Positions 1 to 6,564 of a stretch of 9,198 bases of DNA are shown here, in pieces. Source of the DNA: Candidatus Zixiibacteriota bacterium (GTDB lineage: Bacteria > Zixibacteria > MSB-5A5 > JAABVY01); the NCBI GenBank assembly GCA_011777135.1, contig JAABVY010000348.1:1-9198 (forward strand), read 5' to 3'. A model generated the notes under the pieces. That model saw nothing but the letters and a program-made list of their open reading frames with translations, was not told where the DNA came from and ran no database searches. Every line of letters starts with the position of its first letter. Positions within the stretch are counted from its first letter, which is position 1. Both the position numbers and the translations under genes were made by a program.

Positions 1-137
1 AGGTCCAGGTGATCGCCAGCAAGGGCGCTAAATCGGGGGAGTTCGAATTCGCTCCGGGCGGGGGATATCGGATTAAGGAAAATGATCTATTGGTGGTGCT
101 CGGTAAAGAAGAAGATATTGAGAAGATCAGGGAATAG
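1..137 (+). CDS. C-terminal end of a TrkA/RCK-type potassium uptake regulator (partial, 5' end outside window)
   Basis: Reading from base 3, 44 codons run open to a TAG at 135-137. The translated tail has a glycine-rich turn (APGGGYRI), then KENDLLVVLGKEEDIEKI. This matches the final strands and helix of an RCK_C (TrkA-C) domain, where a 'gD.L.vlG..e.i..l' pattern closes the fold. Such domains form the cytoplasmic ligand-binding ring of TrkA/KtrA subunits or of K+ channels and control potassium flux; some bind nucleotides or cyclic di-AMP. The rest of the gene lies to the left of the window, so the N-terminal Rossmann half cannot be checked. It ends 8 bases from the stop codon of the convergent response regulator, and no terminator hairpin is visible between them. 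It could instead be the end of another transporter carrying RCK_C domains. Confidence 0.72.
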   Translation, partial: VQVIASKGAKSGEFEFAPGGGYRIKENDLLVVLGKEEDIEKIRE

Positions 138-145
138 AATTGCTT

Positions 146-940
146 CTACAATCCCAGCATCTTTATTTCATAGTCGAATTTTGACGGTTTCAGGCGAATC
201 AGCCAGCCCTCGCCGTAAGGATCCTGAAGTGACAGTTCGGGATTTTTCAACACCTTATCATTCACTTCCACGACTGTGCCGGATAATGGAGCTACCAGGG
301 AATGCGACTGAAGGTCGGCTGAAATAATCTGCAGGAATACGCCTCCCTGCCTGAGCTCATCCCCCTCTTCAGGTAAATGGATTGATTCGATTTTACCGAC
401 GGTATGCAGGAAGGTCCGTTTTACTCCCAGAAGCACTGTTTCATCCTTCTGCATCATCAGCCATGAGTTCTCGTCGATATTTTTGAACATCTTGCTGTTT
501 CTGATATCAGCTTCTTTTGCCTCGCCCCCGGGACTCTCAGCCGCGACTTCAGCCTTTTCTGCGGCTCGCACAAGATCCGCGGCACGGGTAAGAACACCCA
601 GTAATTCCTTTTTGGTAAAAGGTTTGGCTATATAGTCAAATGCTCCCAGTTGTGTCGACTGCAGGGCGGTGTTGATTGTTGCGTAGCCGGTTATGACTAT
701 CATGGGGATATGAGGATTCTCGCGCTTGACCATGCTCATGAATTCCAGACCGTCGATATCGGGCATCATTAAATCGGTCATGATTATGTTTATATCATGC
801 TCGAGCATGATCTCGGTCGCCCGACGAACCGAGAGGGCTGTGAAAACCTCGTACCTATCCTCTTTTTTGAGATGTTTGTGGACACTGTCCAGAACAATCT
901 GCTCATCATCCACAACCAGGACATTCAATTTCTTTTCCAT
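146..940 (-). CDS. Response regulator: receiver domain fused to a GcvH-like (lipoyl-fold) output domain without the lipoyl lysine
   Basis: The protein has 264 residues. Residues 5-120 are a receiver domain with acidic pocket D11-D12, phospho-acceptor D56 (in TDLMMPDIDG), switch T84 and K106 (in AKPF), all intact. An Ala/Glu-rich linker (about 121-148) leads to residues 150-255, which resemble the glycine-cleavage H protein: LGV, then a VGKIESIHLPEEGDELRQG stretch, APLSG at 217-221, VVEVN at 223-227 and DPYGEGWLI at 240-248. In true H proteins an ESVKA motif carries the lipoylated lysine. Counting back from APLSG, that position is L210 here, so lipoylation looks impossible. No DNA-binding or enzymatic output domain is present, so the output is probably protein-protein or ligand binding (inference). 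The ATG has an AGGGAG site just upstream. The histidine kinase gene ends 39 bases upstream on the same strand, and this is its likely partner. Confidence 0.9.
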   Translation of the reverse strand: MEKKLNVLVVDDEQIVLDSVHKHLKKEDRYEVFTALSVRRATEIMLEHDINIIMTDLMMPDIDGLEFMSMVKRENPHIPMIVITGYATINTALQSTQLGAFDYIAKPFTKKELLGVLTRAADLVRAAEKAEVAAESPGGEAKEADIRNSKMFKNIDENSWLMMQKDETVLLGVKRTFLHTVGKIESIHLPEEGDELRQGGVFLQIISADLQSHSLVAPLSGTVVEVNDKVLKNPELSLQDPYGEGWLIRLKPSKFDYEIKMLGL

Positions 941-979
941 ATCTATACTCCCTGATTGAATGCTTTATCATAAATATTA

Positions 980-2794
980 TCAGGTTCCATGATATGCAGG
1001 AAGAACGATATTGAATATCGCTCCTCCCTCGTCGGCCATATCTACCTCAATAGTTCCCCTGTGACGTTCGACAATACCCCAGCTGACCGCAAGTCCGAGG
1101 CCATTGGTACCCTTTGTTGAAAAGAATGGTTCGAAGATCTTGTCGATCAGATTCTCGGGAATACCCGGACCATTATCTTCCACAGATATGATACATTTAT
1201 CGTGACGTTTGTCATATTTTGTAATCAGTCGAATAAGTCCTTTGCTGTTCATAGCATCAGCCGCATTGAGCATCAAATTCAGCACAACCTGCTGTATCTG
1301 TCTTTGATCACACTGGATCGGAGGAATATCCCTGGCAATATCCTGCTTTATTTCGATATTCCTGAATTGAGGCAGTTTTTCCACCAGGGAAAGGGCATGA
1401 ATAATTATCTGGTTCGGGCTGGTCTTTTCAAGTTTGGGAGCCTCCTGCCTCGCAAAATCCAGGAGATTTCTGACAATATCCCGGCAGCGCTTGGTTTCGC
1501 GGATTATAACCTCAACATCCTCAAAATGCTCATCATGACTATCAAGATCATCCGCAATATCCTCGGCATAAGCCAGAATACCGGTCAGGGGATTATTTAT
1601 CTCATGCGCTACACCAGCGGCCAACTGCCCTATTGCTACCAGTTTACTGGATTGCACCAGCTGGTCCCGCAGCTCCTTTTCTGAGGTAACATCGCGCATA
1701 ATAGTGCAGACCCCCAGTACACTCCCCTTATAATCCTGGAGCGGAAATCTGACTGTCTGAAAGTAATGATCGCGGCCTTCGATTGGAATAACCTCCTCAT
1801 AGGAGCGGTGGCAGTTACATTCGATCACTTCCTGATCGTGTTTCTGGATCAGTTTCGCCAGCCTTTCCGGCAGGATTTCATCTGCCCTCCTGCCGATGAA
1901 ATCCTCGGGCTTATGTCCAAATGCCTCCGCAGTTACCGGATTCACGATAATGTAGCGTCCCTTCAGATCCTTCATGCTTATCCAGTCATGGGCGGAATCT
2001 ATAAATGATCTGAATCTCTCTTCCGCAGTTTCGATTTCACGCCTCAGCATGACCTGGTCAGTGATTCTATGCCATGTGGCCAGGATTCCCCGCGGCCGTC
2101 CCCTGCGGCTTATGAGCGGGGTGCGAGTAACCTCCCAGTGGACTTCATTGGGCGGAGGAATCATCCAGATGCTGGAAAACGATTCGCCGGTCCGCAGCGT
2201 ATCGTCAAGCATCTCAATCTCACGCTCACAGTGCTCTTCAAAATCGGTCCCTTTGAATAACTCATTGCAGGTTTTCCCAAGAGCCTCTCCAGGTTTTATA
2301 CCTATATAATCGCTGAAACTCTTATTTACCCTCATGACCTTCTTATCTTTATCAAGAACGACTATAAGTTCCGGAATACTGTCTACCAGAAGCTGCAGGA
2401 AATTACGTTCTCGATCCAGCTTCTCCTCCAGACGTGCCAGCTCGTCGATACGCGCCATCTGATCCGTTTGCGCATTCAGGAGATCCCAGAAAATCCGCGC
2501 GATCGTATGGTCGATCAGTTTCACACCGAGGGGAATTATCTTGTGAATCTGTTTTAATACATGATCGCGCCCGGTGAGCTCGAGAACAAGTTCCAGGTCG
2601 GGCGTATCCATAACCTCCTGAATATCGGTGGTAGTCTCAATTCCCTTTTTGCGGGCGTAAACCATCCCGGGAGCTTTTGGATCCGAATCCATTACACTTG
2701 TAATCTCCAAGCGCAGTTCCTTCATAAATGTCCCGGAGGCAAGCTCGATTATTTCACGGCAGGCTCTGCCTCCGCCAATAATCACTGTCTTCAT
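980..2794 (-). CDS. Soluble sensor histidine kinase: Rossmann-like domain, two PAS domains, HisKA, HATPase_c
   Basis: The protein has 604 residues and neither signal peptide nor membrane segment, so it should act in the cytoplasm. Residues 1-105 look like a dinucleotide-binding fold: strand KTVIIGGG at 2-9, acidic D36/D38 after the second strand, and VLELTG at 70-75. A charged helix at about 110-130 leads to PAS1 (about 131-250) and PAS2 (about 258-372). HisKA carries the H-box AHEINNPL with phospho-acceptor H397. The ATPase domain shows the N box (N506, N510), the G1 box DNGPG at 540-544, the F box FEPFF at 554-558 and the G2 box GLGLAV at 565-570. All catalytic boxes are intact, so it should be an active autokinase. 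Cysteines C12, C176, C189, C326 and C328 could allow redox sensing, but that is a guess. An AAGGGA site precedes the ATG. The response regulator follows after 39 bases and is the expected phosphate receiver. Confidence 0.93.
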   Translation of the reverse strand: MKTVIIGGGRACREIIELASGTFMKELRLEITSVMDSDPKAPGMVYARKKGIETTTDIQEVMDTPDLELVLELTGRDHVLKQIHKIIPLGVKLIDHTIARIFWDLLNAQTDQMARIDELARLEEKLDRERNFLQLLVDSIPELIVVLDKDKKVMRVNKSFSDYIGIKPGEALGKTCNELFKGTDFEEHCEREIEMLDDTLRTGESFSSIWMIPPPNEVHWEVTRTPLISRRGRPRGILATWHRITDQVMLRREIETAEERFRSFIDSAHDWISMKDLKGRYIIVNPVTAEAFGHKPEDFIGRRADEILPERLAKLIQKHDQEVIECNCHRSYEEVIPIEGRDHYFQTVRFPLQDYKGSVLGVCTIMRDVTSEKELRDQLVQSSKLVAIGQLAAGVAHEINNPLTGILAYAEDIADDLDSHDEHFEDVEVIIRETKRCRDIVRNLLDFARQEAPKLEKTSPNQIIIHALSLVEKLPQFRNIEIKQDIARDIPPIQCDQRQIQQVVLNLMLNAADAMNSKGLIRLITKYDKRHDKCIISVEDNGPGIPENLIDKIFEPFFSTKGTNGLGLAVSWGIVERHRGTIEVDMADEGGAIFNIVLPAYHGT

Positions 2795-2859
2795 ATTTTC
2801 CCTTTGAGCCTATGCGAATTCAATATTAGATAAAGTCATGTATAAAAAATAATAAAGTT

Positions 2860-3825
2860 TTATCGGATTGGAAAGTCCCTTTCCAGCATCCTGCGATAGT
2901 CTTCAAGGAGTTGACCTATGTTAACATAATAGTCTTTTGGCTTTATAGTGAAATGCAGCAGGATGTTGTTCAATCTTTCGGGGATATACGGGTATAACTT
3001 CTTGAGATTCATGATCCGGTATTCATAAAAAGCGGAGGCATCGGTCGGCCGCAGGCTTTCCTTAATCTCCGCCGTGAAATCCTTGCTGCGCAGGACCTGC
3101 TGAAATGAGTTAATCCCTTTGCCAACACAATAACTAAGGACATTCCCGATACTCCACATATCAAAATCCGAGACTTTCTGGTTTAGGTCAAAATCGATCC
3201 ATCTGTAATGTCCTGTATTGGCTTCAATTATGATGTGATCGTTCCTTATATCACCATGACAGAACTTATGTTTATGCAGAAATTCTATGGCTTCTATAGA
3301 TTCAGTCAGATTCCAGAGCAGTTCTCCCAGATCCTCATGGAAATATTGCTCATGGCTCTTGGATATGCTGAAAATATAGTTAAAAAATGTCTGTCCCCTG
3401 ATATAATCCAGAACGCGGATATTGTTTCTCTTTTCATCAAATACGCTGTAGCCTTGCATGAACCGCTTGTCGCCCTTGACTATTTCCAGAACCTTGCCCT
3501 CCTTTTCCGGGGAACGGTAGCAACGCACCTTGAAAATCCCGATGTGCGCCATGAACTCCTCGTTGAATTCGGTCTTGATAATTTTCTGCTCACCGGATTC
3601 CATATCTATCACCGAAAAGACCCAATACTTGGGCTGCTCACCGATGCCGAAACGGGTCTCGTGTTTATTACCCTTGACCACAAAATCGCGCCCGCCAAGC
3701 CGAATAATATCCCCCCTGATAATATTCATCCAGTCCGAGGTGTCGGTTATAATTCGCGGTGGTTCATATAGTTTCCATCCTGTCAGTTCGACGATCCGGG
3801 CAGCCAATTTTTCATTTTCATTCAT
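2860..3825 (-). CDS. Divergent protein-kinase-like protein (Hanks-type fold, altered catalytic loop)
   Basis: The protein has 321 residues and is soluble, with no sensor or membrane domain. A strand pattern VIDMESGEQKIIK at about 72-84 resembles kinase strands 2-3, with K84 in the place of the ATP-binding lysine. The catalytic loop is HGDIRNDHI at 190-198: D192 is the catalytic Asp, but the usual metal-binding Asn is H197. The DFG motif reads DFD (D211-F212-D213). DMWSIGNVL at 222-230 matches the conserved helix-F segment (D222, W224, G227). The fold is therefore recognisable, but the substrate (protein, small molecule, or none) cannot be told. No strong ribosome site precedes the ATG at 3825. 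It lies 65 bases upstream of the histidine kinase on the same strand and could be its regulator or partner (inference). Other aminoglycoside or choline-kinase-like folds are possible but fit less well. Confidence 0.78.
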   Translation of the reverse strand: MNENEKLAARIVELTGWKLYEPPRIITDTSDWMNIIRGDIIRLGGRDFVVKGNKHETRFGIGEQPKYWVFSVIDMESGEQKIIKTEFNEEFMAHIGIFKVRCYRSPEKEGKVLEIVKGDKRFMQGYSVFDEKRNNIRVLDYIRGQTFFNYIFSISKSHEQYFHEDLGELLWNLTESIEAIEFLHKHKFCHGDIRNDHIIIEANTGHYRWIDFDLNQKVSDFDMWSIGNVLSYCVGKGINSFQQVLRSKDFTAEIKESLRPTDASAFYEYRIMNLKKLYPYIPERLNNILLHFTIKPKDYYVNIGQLLEDYRRMLERDFPIR

Positions 3826-3864
3826 TTCAGTTCAATTCGTTAGAAGTTATTTTCTCATGCGCTA

Positions 3865-3894
3865 TTAATATCGCCAATCCACAGATGATTTCAA
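3865..3894 (-). promoter_or_regulatory. Candidate promoter for the kinase / two-component block
   Basis: On the - strand a TTGAAA hexamer (3894-3889) is followed after 18 bases by TATTAA (3870-3865). These match the sigma-70-type consensus at 5 of 6 and 4 of 6 positions. Transcription would start about 30-35 bases before the ATG at 3825. The -35 box lies 9 bases downstream of the flippase stop codon, which would let the signalling genes be expressed apart from the flippase. The genome is AT-rich between genes, so a chance match is quite possible. Confidence 0.3.
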
Positions 3895-3903
3895 CAACTA
3901 TCC

Positions 3904-5427
3904 TTAAGAAGACTTCATTCCACACAGTTGCCTGATTTTTCTTTTTTCTTCAGGACGATAGAAATTTATCACATATAATATTACGGGAAACAAAAATAAT
4001 AATGTTGTCTTTATGGTCATCCACAGGAACCACTCTCCCCAGTCCAGGGAGATCAAAGAGATTATCGGACGGCTCCCGATCAATAGCTCGTCTGCAGCTA
4101 CTATAGCAAGGCCTGCGATAGTGATTGTAATCATCCGTTTCCATTGGTAGTTGATCGGAAAAAGACGCTGCACAGCCACAAGGCTGATCAGGAAATAGGC
4201 AGCAAAGGAAACAACTGTTGCAAAAGCGGCACCATGATAGTCGATGCGCGGGATAAGGATTAAGCACAGGATAACCGCAACTGCCGCTGAAATACCGAAT
4301 AGAAATGGTTTGTACATCGTCTTTTTAGCTATATAGAATCCCGAGTCGAGAACAAGCGAGGCCGCCCAGAAAAGATATGCCAGGGCAATCCAGGGCACCA
4401 CCGCAGCCGCTTTCCAGTAGATAACTTCGCCGAAAATCGCCAGAAGCTCCCTTCGGAATAGAATTATTGCCATTGATACAAAAGTATATGTAAAGACCAC
4501 ATAAGTCATAAAATTGGCAAAAAGACAATCTCTATCCTGCCGCTGTGCATATTTAACATAAAGGGCGCTCCAGACCCTCAGAAACGGCGACATGACCAGA
4601 GCTGTCGTCAACGTGCCGATCCTGTATCCTATGGCATAAATTCCCACAGAATCGCTGGAGGTCAGGTGCAATAGTATATAACGGTCACCGGAATTCAATA
4701 TGAAAAGAAAGATGCTGCCTGGAACAAAAGGTAATCCAAATTTGATCATTTCCCTTAGCAGGGAGAGGTCAAACCTTACTCCGACTCGGATCAGAATGTA
4801 ACCGAAAAGTGCGATACCAAATATGCCCACATGGATAATATGGCCCCACAGCACGCCCGCGATTCCCATATCCCGGTACGCCACAAGATAGACTATCAGT
4901 GCAAGCCCGATTAAAAAGCGGCTGACCGAAATCAGGACAAAAACTGTCGATTGCAGACGGGCCTGGAAATATAAAATCGGTACAATGTAGAGCACTTCGA
5001 AGAAAATCATTAGAAGCATCAGACGAACATAGATTACGTATTTCGTTGAAGCGAAGATTATATCTGCCAATTGATTAGCAAATATTATCAGCATGCCGAC
5101 CACCAAAAAGGAGAACACCGCCAGAAACTGCATGGCAGTCGAAATGACCTTCTTTCTATATATCTCACTATCCTTTTCCTGGTAGAAGCGCAAGGTGGTT
5201 GTAACCATGCCAACCATCAGAATAATCCGCAGGATATCATTGGTGCGGTTGATTATCTCAAGCAGTCCAATCTCATTAGGATTCAAGTAGTTCATATACA
5301 AGGGCAGAAGAACAATGCTCATGGCATTGGTAAGAAGGATCGCGAGTCCGTAAACTGATGAGTGCCGCAGTATGGTCTTTATCTCATTCCACATTGCAAA
5401 AGTGTACCGAGCTATACATATAGCCAT
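3904..5427 (-). CDS. Polysaccharide / lipid-linked oligosaccharide flippase (Wzx-like, MOP superfamily)
   Basis: The protein has 507 residues and about 14 hydrophobic segments spread from residue 24 to 492, the usual number and length for Wzx-type flippases. Family hallmarks are an N-terminal HSSVYGLA... LLPLYMNYLNPNEIG stretch (first helix and loop), FGLPFVPG at about 230-237 followed by NSGDRYILL and VGIYAIGYRIG. This matches Polysacc_synt/Polysacc_synt_C proteins, which move undecaprenyl-linked sugar units across the inner membrane for O-antigen, capsule or exopolysaccharide. The start is uncertain: the ATG at 5427 gives the longest frame, but the ATG at 5394 (residue 12, MWNEIK) begins nearer where family members begin. 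Neither has a clear Shine-Dalgarno site. No glycosyltransferase or Wzy gene is in the window, so its substrate is unknown. The kinase gene follows after 78 bases on the same strand. Confidence 0.88.
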   Translation of the reverse strand: MAICIARYTFAMWNEIKTILRHSSVYGLAILLTNAMSIVLLPLYMNYLNPNEIGLLEIINRTNDILRIILMVGMVTTTLRFYQEKDSEIYRKKVISTAMQFLAVFSFLVVGMLIIFANQLADIIFASTKYVIYVRLMLLMIFFEVLYIVPILYFQARLQSTVFVLISVSRFLIGLALIVYLVAYRDMGIAGVLWGHIIHVGIFGIALFGYILIRVGVRFDLSLLREMIKFGLPFVPGSIFLFILNSGDRYILLHLTSSDSVGIYAIGYRIGTLTTALVMSPFLRVWSALYVKYAQRQDRDCLFANFMTYVVFTYTFVSMAIILFRRELLAIFGEVIYWKAAAVVPWIALAYLFWAASLVLDSGFYIAKKTMYKPFLFGISAAVAVILCLILIPRIDYHGAAFATVVSFAAYFLISLVAVQRLFPINYQWKRMITITIAGLAIVAADELLIGSRPIISLISLDWGEWFLWMTIKTTLLFLFPVILYVINFYRPEEKRKIRQLCGMKSS

Positions 5428-5466
5428 CTGAAGATTTAAGGAAACAATTCAATGACATATCTTTCA

Positions 5467-5487
5467 CAGCGAGTTCATGTGTCGCTG
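5467..5487. repeat. Short inverted repeat upstream of the flippase
   Basis: CAGCGA (5467-5472) and TCGCTG (5482-5487) are perfect complements around a 9-base loop. The repeat sits 40-60 bases before the flippase start and is not followed by a T-run on the - strand, so it is not a terminator. It could be an operator or leader hairpin. At 6 base pairs it may be chance. Confidence 0.3.
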
Positions 5488-5497
5488 GATATCTTAT

Positions 5498-5532
5498 AAA
5501 AAAAAAGAAGTTTACAAAAGAATAAACTTCTT
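5498..5532 (-). terminator. Rho-independent terminator downstream of the YedF-like gene
   Basis: On the - strand a perfect 10-bp stem (AAGAAGTTTA at 5532-5523 with TAAACTTCTT at 5514-5505) closes an 8-base loop and runs directly into a T-tract (A-run on + at 5498-5506). It lies 48 bases beyond the stop codon at 5580. The stem is AT-rich, with only two G-C pairs, so termination may be partial, but stem, loop and U-tract are all in the right order. It separates the hydrolase-to-YedF-like group from the flippase transcript. Confidence 0.72.
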
Positions 5533-5579
5533 CAAAAATGGCAATCGGGGAGTTTATAAAGAAAGCTGTTTTCCACCGC

Positions 5580-5927
5580 TCAGGGTGAAAGCACCTTCTT
5601 ATAATTAAGCATGGCCCGAACAGTGTCTTTCATATTAGTCGGTTCTCCGATCAGCAGCTTATCCTCTCTTTTAAAATAAGCCAGGCAGGTGCTGCAGCTT
5701 AATATTTCTGAGCCCAGCTCTTCGAATTTCCGCAGGCTCTCGATCACCGGGGAACCCTCGGTTGTGAGAAATATTCCACTGTTCATGCAGACTATTCTAT
5801 CCGGGATCCTGCCGGAATCTAAAAGCACTTTTAAAAATGAATCCATCAGCTTATCACCCAGATCAGGTTCACCGTCACCCACATGCGCAGAACCCAGGAA
5901 CAACATCAAATCTTGGTCAATATTCAT
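5580..5927 (-). CDS. DsrE-family protein related to the C-terminal half of YedF
   Basis: The protein has 115 residues and is a single soluble domain. It resembles the DsrE/TusD-like C-terminal half of the 'sulfurtransferase-like selenium metabolism protein YedF' family: an N-terminal strand with LMLFLGS, LGDKLMDSFLKVL at about 23-35, MNSGIFLTTEGSPV at 48-61, LGSEILSCSTCL at about 71-82 with C78 and C81, and the end pattern GEPTNM at 94-99. Full YedF proteins also carry an N-terminal TusA/SirA-like domain of about 70 residues, which is absent here. DsrE folds often pass sulfur via a cysteine; C78, C81 and C47 are candidates, but activity is unproven. The ATG at 5927 has GGAG 8 bases upstream. 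The AHSA1-like gene ends 94 bases upstream, and a terminator follows. Neither a selenium gene nor a sulfur-relay partner is in view. Confidence 0.8.
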   Translation of the reverse strand: MNIDQDLMLFLGSAHVGDGEPDLGDKLMDSFLKVLLDSGRIPDRIVCMNSGIFLTTEGSPVIESLRKFEELGSEILSCSTCLAYFKREDKLLIGEPTNMKDTVRAMLNYKKVLSP

Positions 5928-6001
5928 GCTTTAATCTCCAGTCTGCACGATACAGTTCCTTCCATAAAATATCCTTGGAAAATATATACGTAATAGCGCA
6001 T
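5924..6001 (-). CDS. Possible 25-residue small ORF overlapping the YedF-like start
   Basis: An ATG at 6001 opens 25 codons (beginning MRYYVYIFQG, ending CRLEIKA) whose TGA overlaps the ATG of the YedF-like gene as ATGA, an arrangement typical of translational coupling. An internal in-frame ATG at 5965 is preceded by AAGGA with a 6-base gap, giving a 13-residue version. The start at 6001 has no good ribosome site. The opening residues loosely recall the first strand of GIY-YIG proteins, but the rest does not continue that family. It may be a leader peptide, a remnant, or chance in an AT-rich gap. Confidence 0.2.
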   Translation of the reverse strand: MRYYVYIFQGYFMEGTVSCRLEIKA

Positions 6002-6021
6002 GGTATCATTTTCTTTTACTA

Positions 6022-6498
6022 TCAGCTATTCACAAAATTATCGGCATAACCCCATTTGCTGTCATGACTGCGAAGGTCGATTCCATGCTCGAGCCATGCT
6101 TTCAAATTGGCCAGGAAGAATGTCCAGCCGGCGCGCTGCTCCATATGCGTGTCCCATTTGTGATTGGGAGAGGTTTTCATATTGAATTGATGCAATTCGC
6201 AAATTGTATGTCTGCCTGATTTCCTGAATTTTACTTCCACCTCTTCATCATTCATACCGAATGTAAAATGTATCCGGCTGTCCTTACGCACCCCCAGTAT
6301 CTGCATAACGAATGAGTTTCCATATATGTCGGTTAAACTAAATTTCCCACCTTTTTTCGGCTCTACCTCGGCATCGTATGCAAACCATTTACAGATTTCC
6401 TTCGAATTTGTCCAGGCCTTATATACTTTCGAGGGCGCGGCCTTTACGGCTATTTTCAATGTAAACTGAGACCAGTCAAATTTCTCCTGTACCGGCAT
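6022..6498 (-). CDS. AHSA1-like SRPBCC domain protein
   Basis: The protein has 158 residues with no signal peptide. The START/SRPBCC fold of the AHSA1 (activator of Hsp90 ATPase homologue) family is seen from APSKVYKAWTNSKEICKWF at 21-39, the typical 'a.p..Vy.awTd...l.kWf' helix, through GGKFSLTDIYGNSF in the middle strands, to the C-terminal helix GWTFFLANLKAWLEHG at 124-139. These small proteins hold a hydrophobic ligand in a deep cavity. In bacteria their true roles are mostly unknown, and the Hsp90 name should not be taken as function. The start is well fixed by AAGGAGGG lying 5 bases before the ATG. It follows the PhzF-like gene by 66 bases and is followed by the YedF-like gene after 94 bases, all on the same strand, with no clear terminator between. 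Confidence 0.88.
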   Translation of the reverse strand: MPVQEKFDWSQFTLKIAVKAAPSKVYKAWTNSKEICKWFAYDAEVEPKKGGKFSLTDIYGNSFVMQILGVRKDSRIHFTFGMNDEEVEVKFRKSGRHTICELHQFNMKTSPNHKWDTHMEQRAGWTFFLANLKAWLEHGIDLRSHDSKWGYADNFVNS

Positions 6499-6564
6499 TT
6501 ATCCCTCCTTAAATTATATTAGATTCTTTCCCCTGATTCTATATATTGCCGAGTCCCCTTGAAC

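Noticed and set aside
138..145. Possible bidirectional terminator between the TrkA-like and response regulator genes
   Set aside because: The gap is only 8 bases, and no stem with a T-run could be found across either gene end.
1202..1684. 160-codon open frame on + opposite the histidine kinase
   Set aside because: The opposite strand carries intact H, N, G and F boxes; the + frame has no motif of its own.
3208..3771. 187-codon open frame on + opposite the kinase gene
   Set aside because: It lies fully antisense to a gene with recognisable kinase motifs, its translation has no family features, and no ribosome site supports it.
6508..6520. Perfect TATAAT on the - strand before the AHSA1-like gene
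   Set aside because: Transcription would start within or at the ribosome site (AAGGAGGG), leaving almost no leader, and the hexamer 17 bases upstream (TAGAAT) is a poor -35 box.
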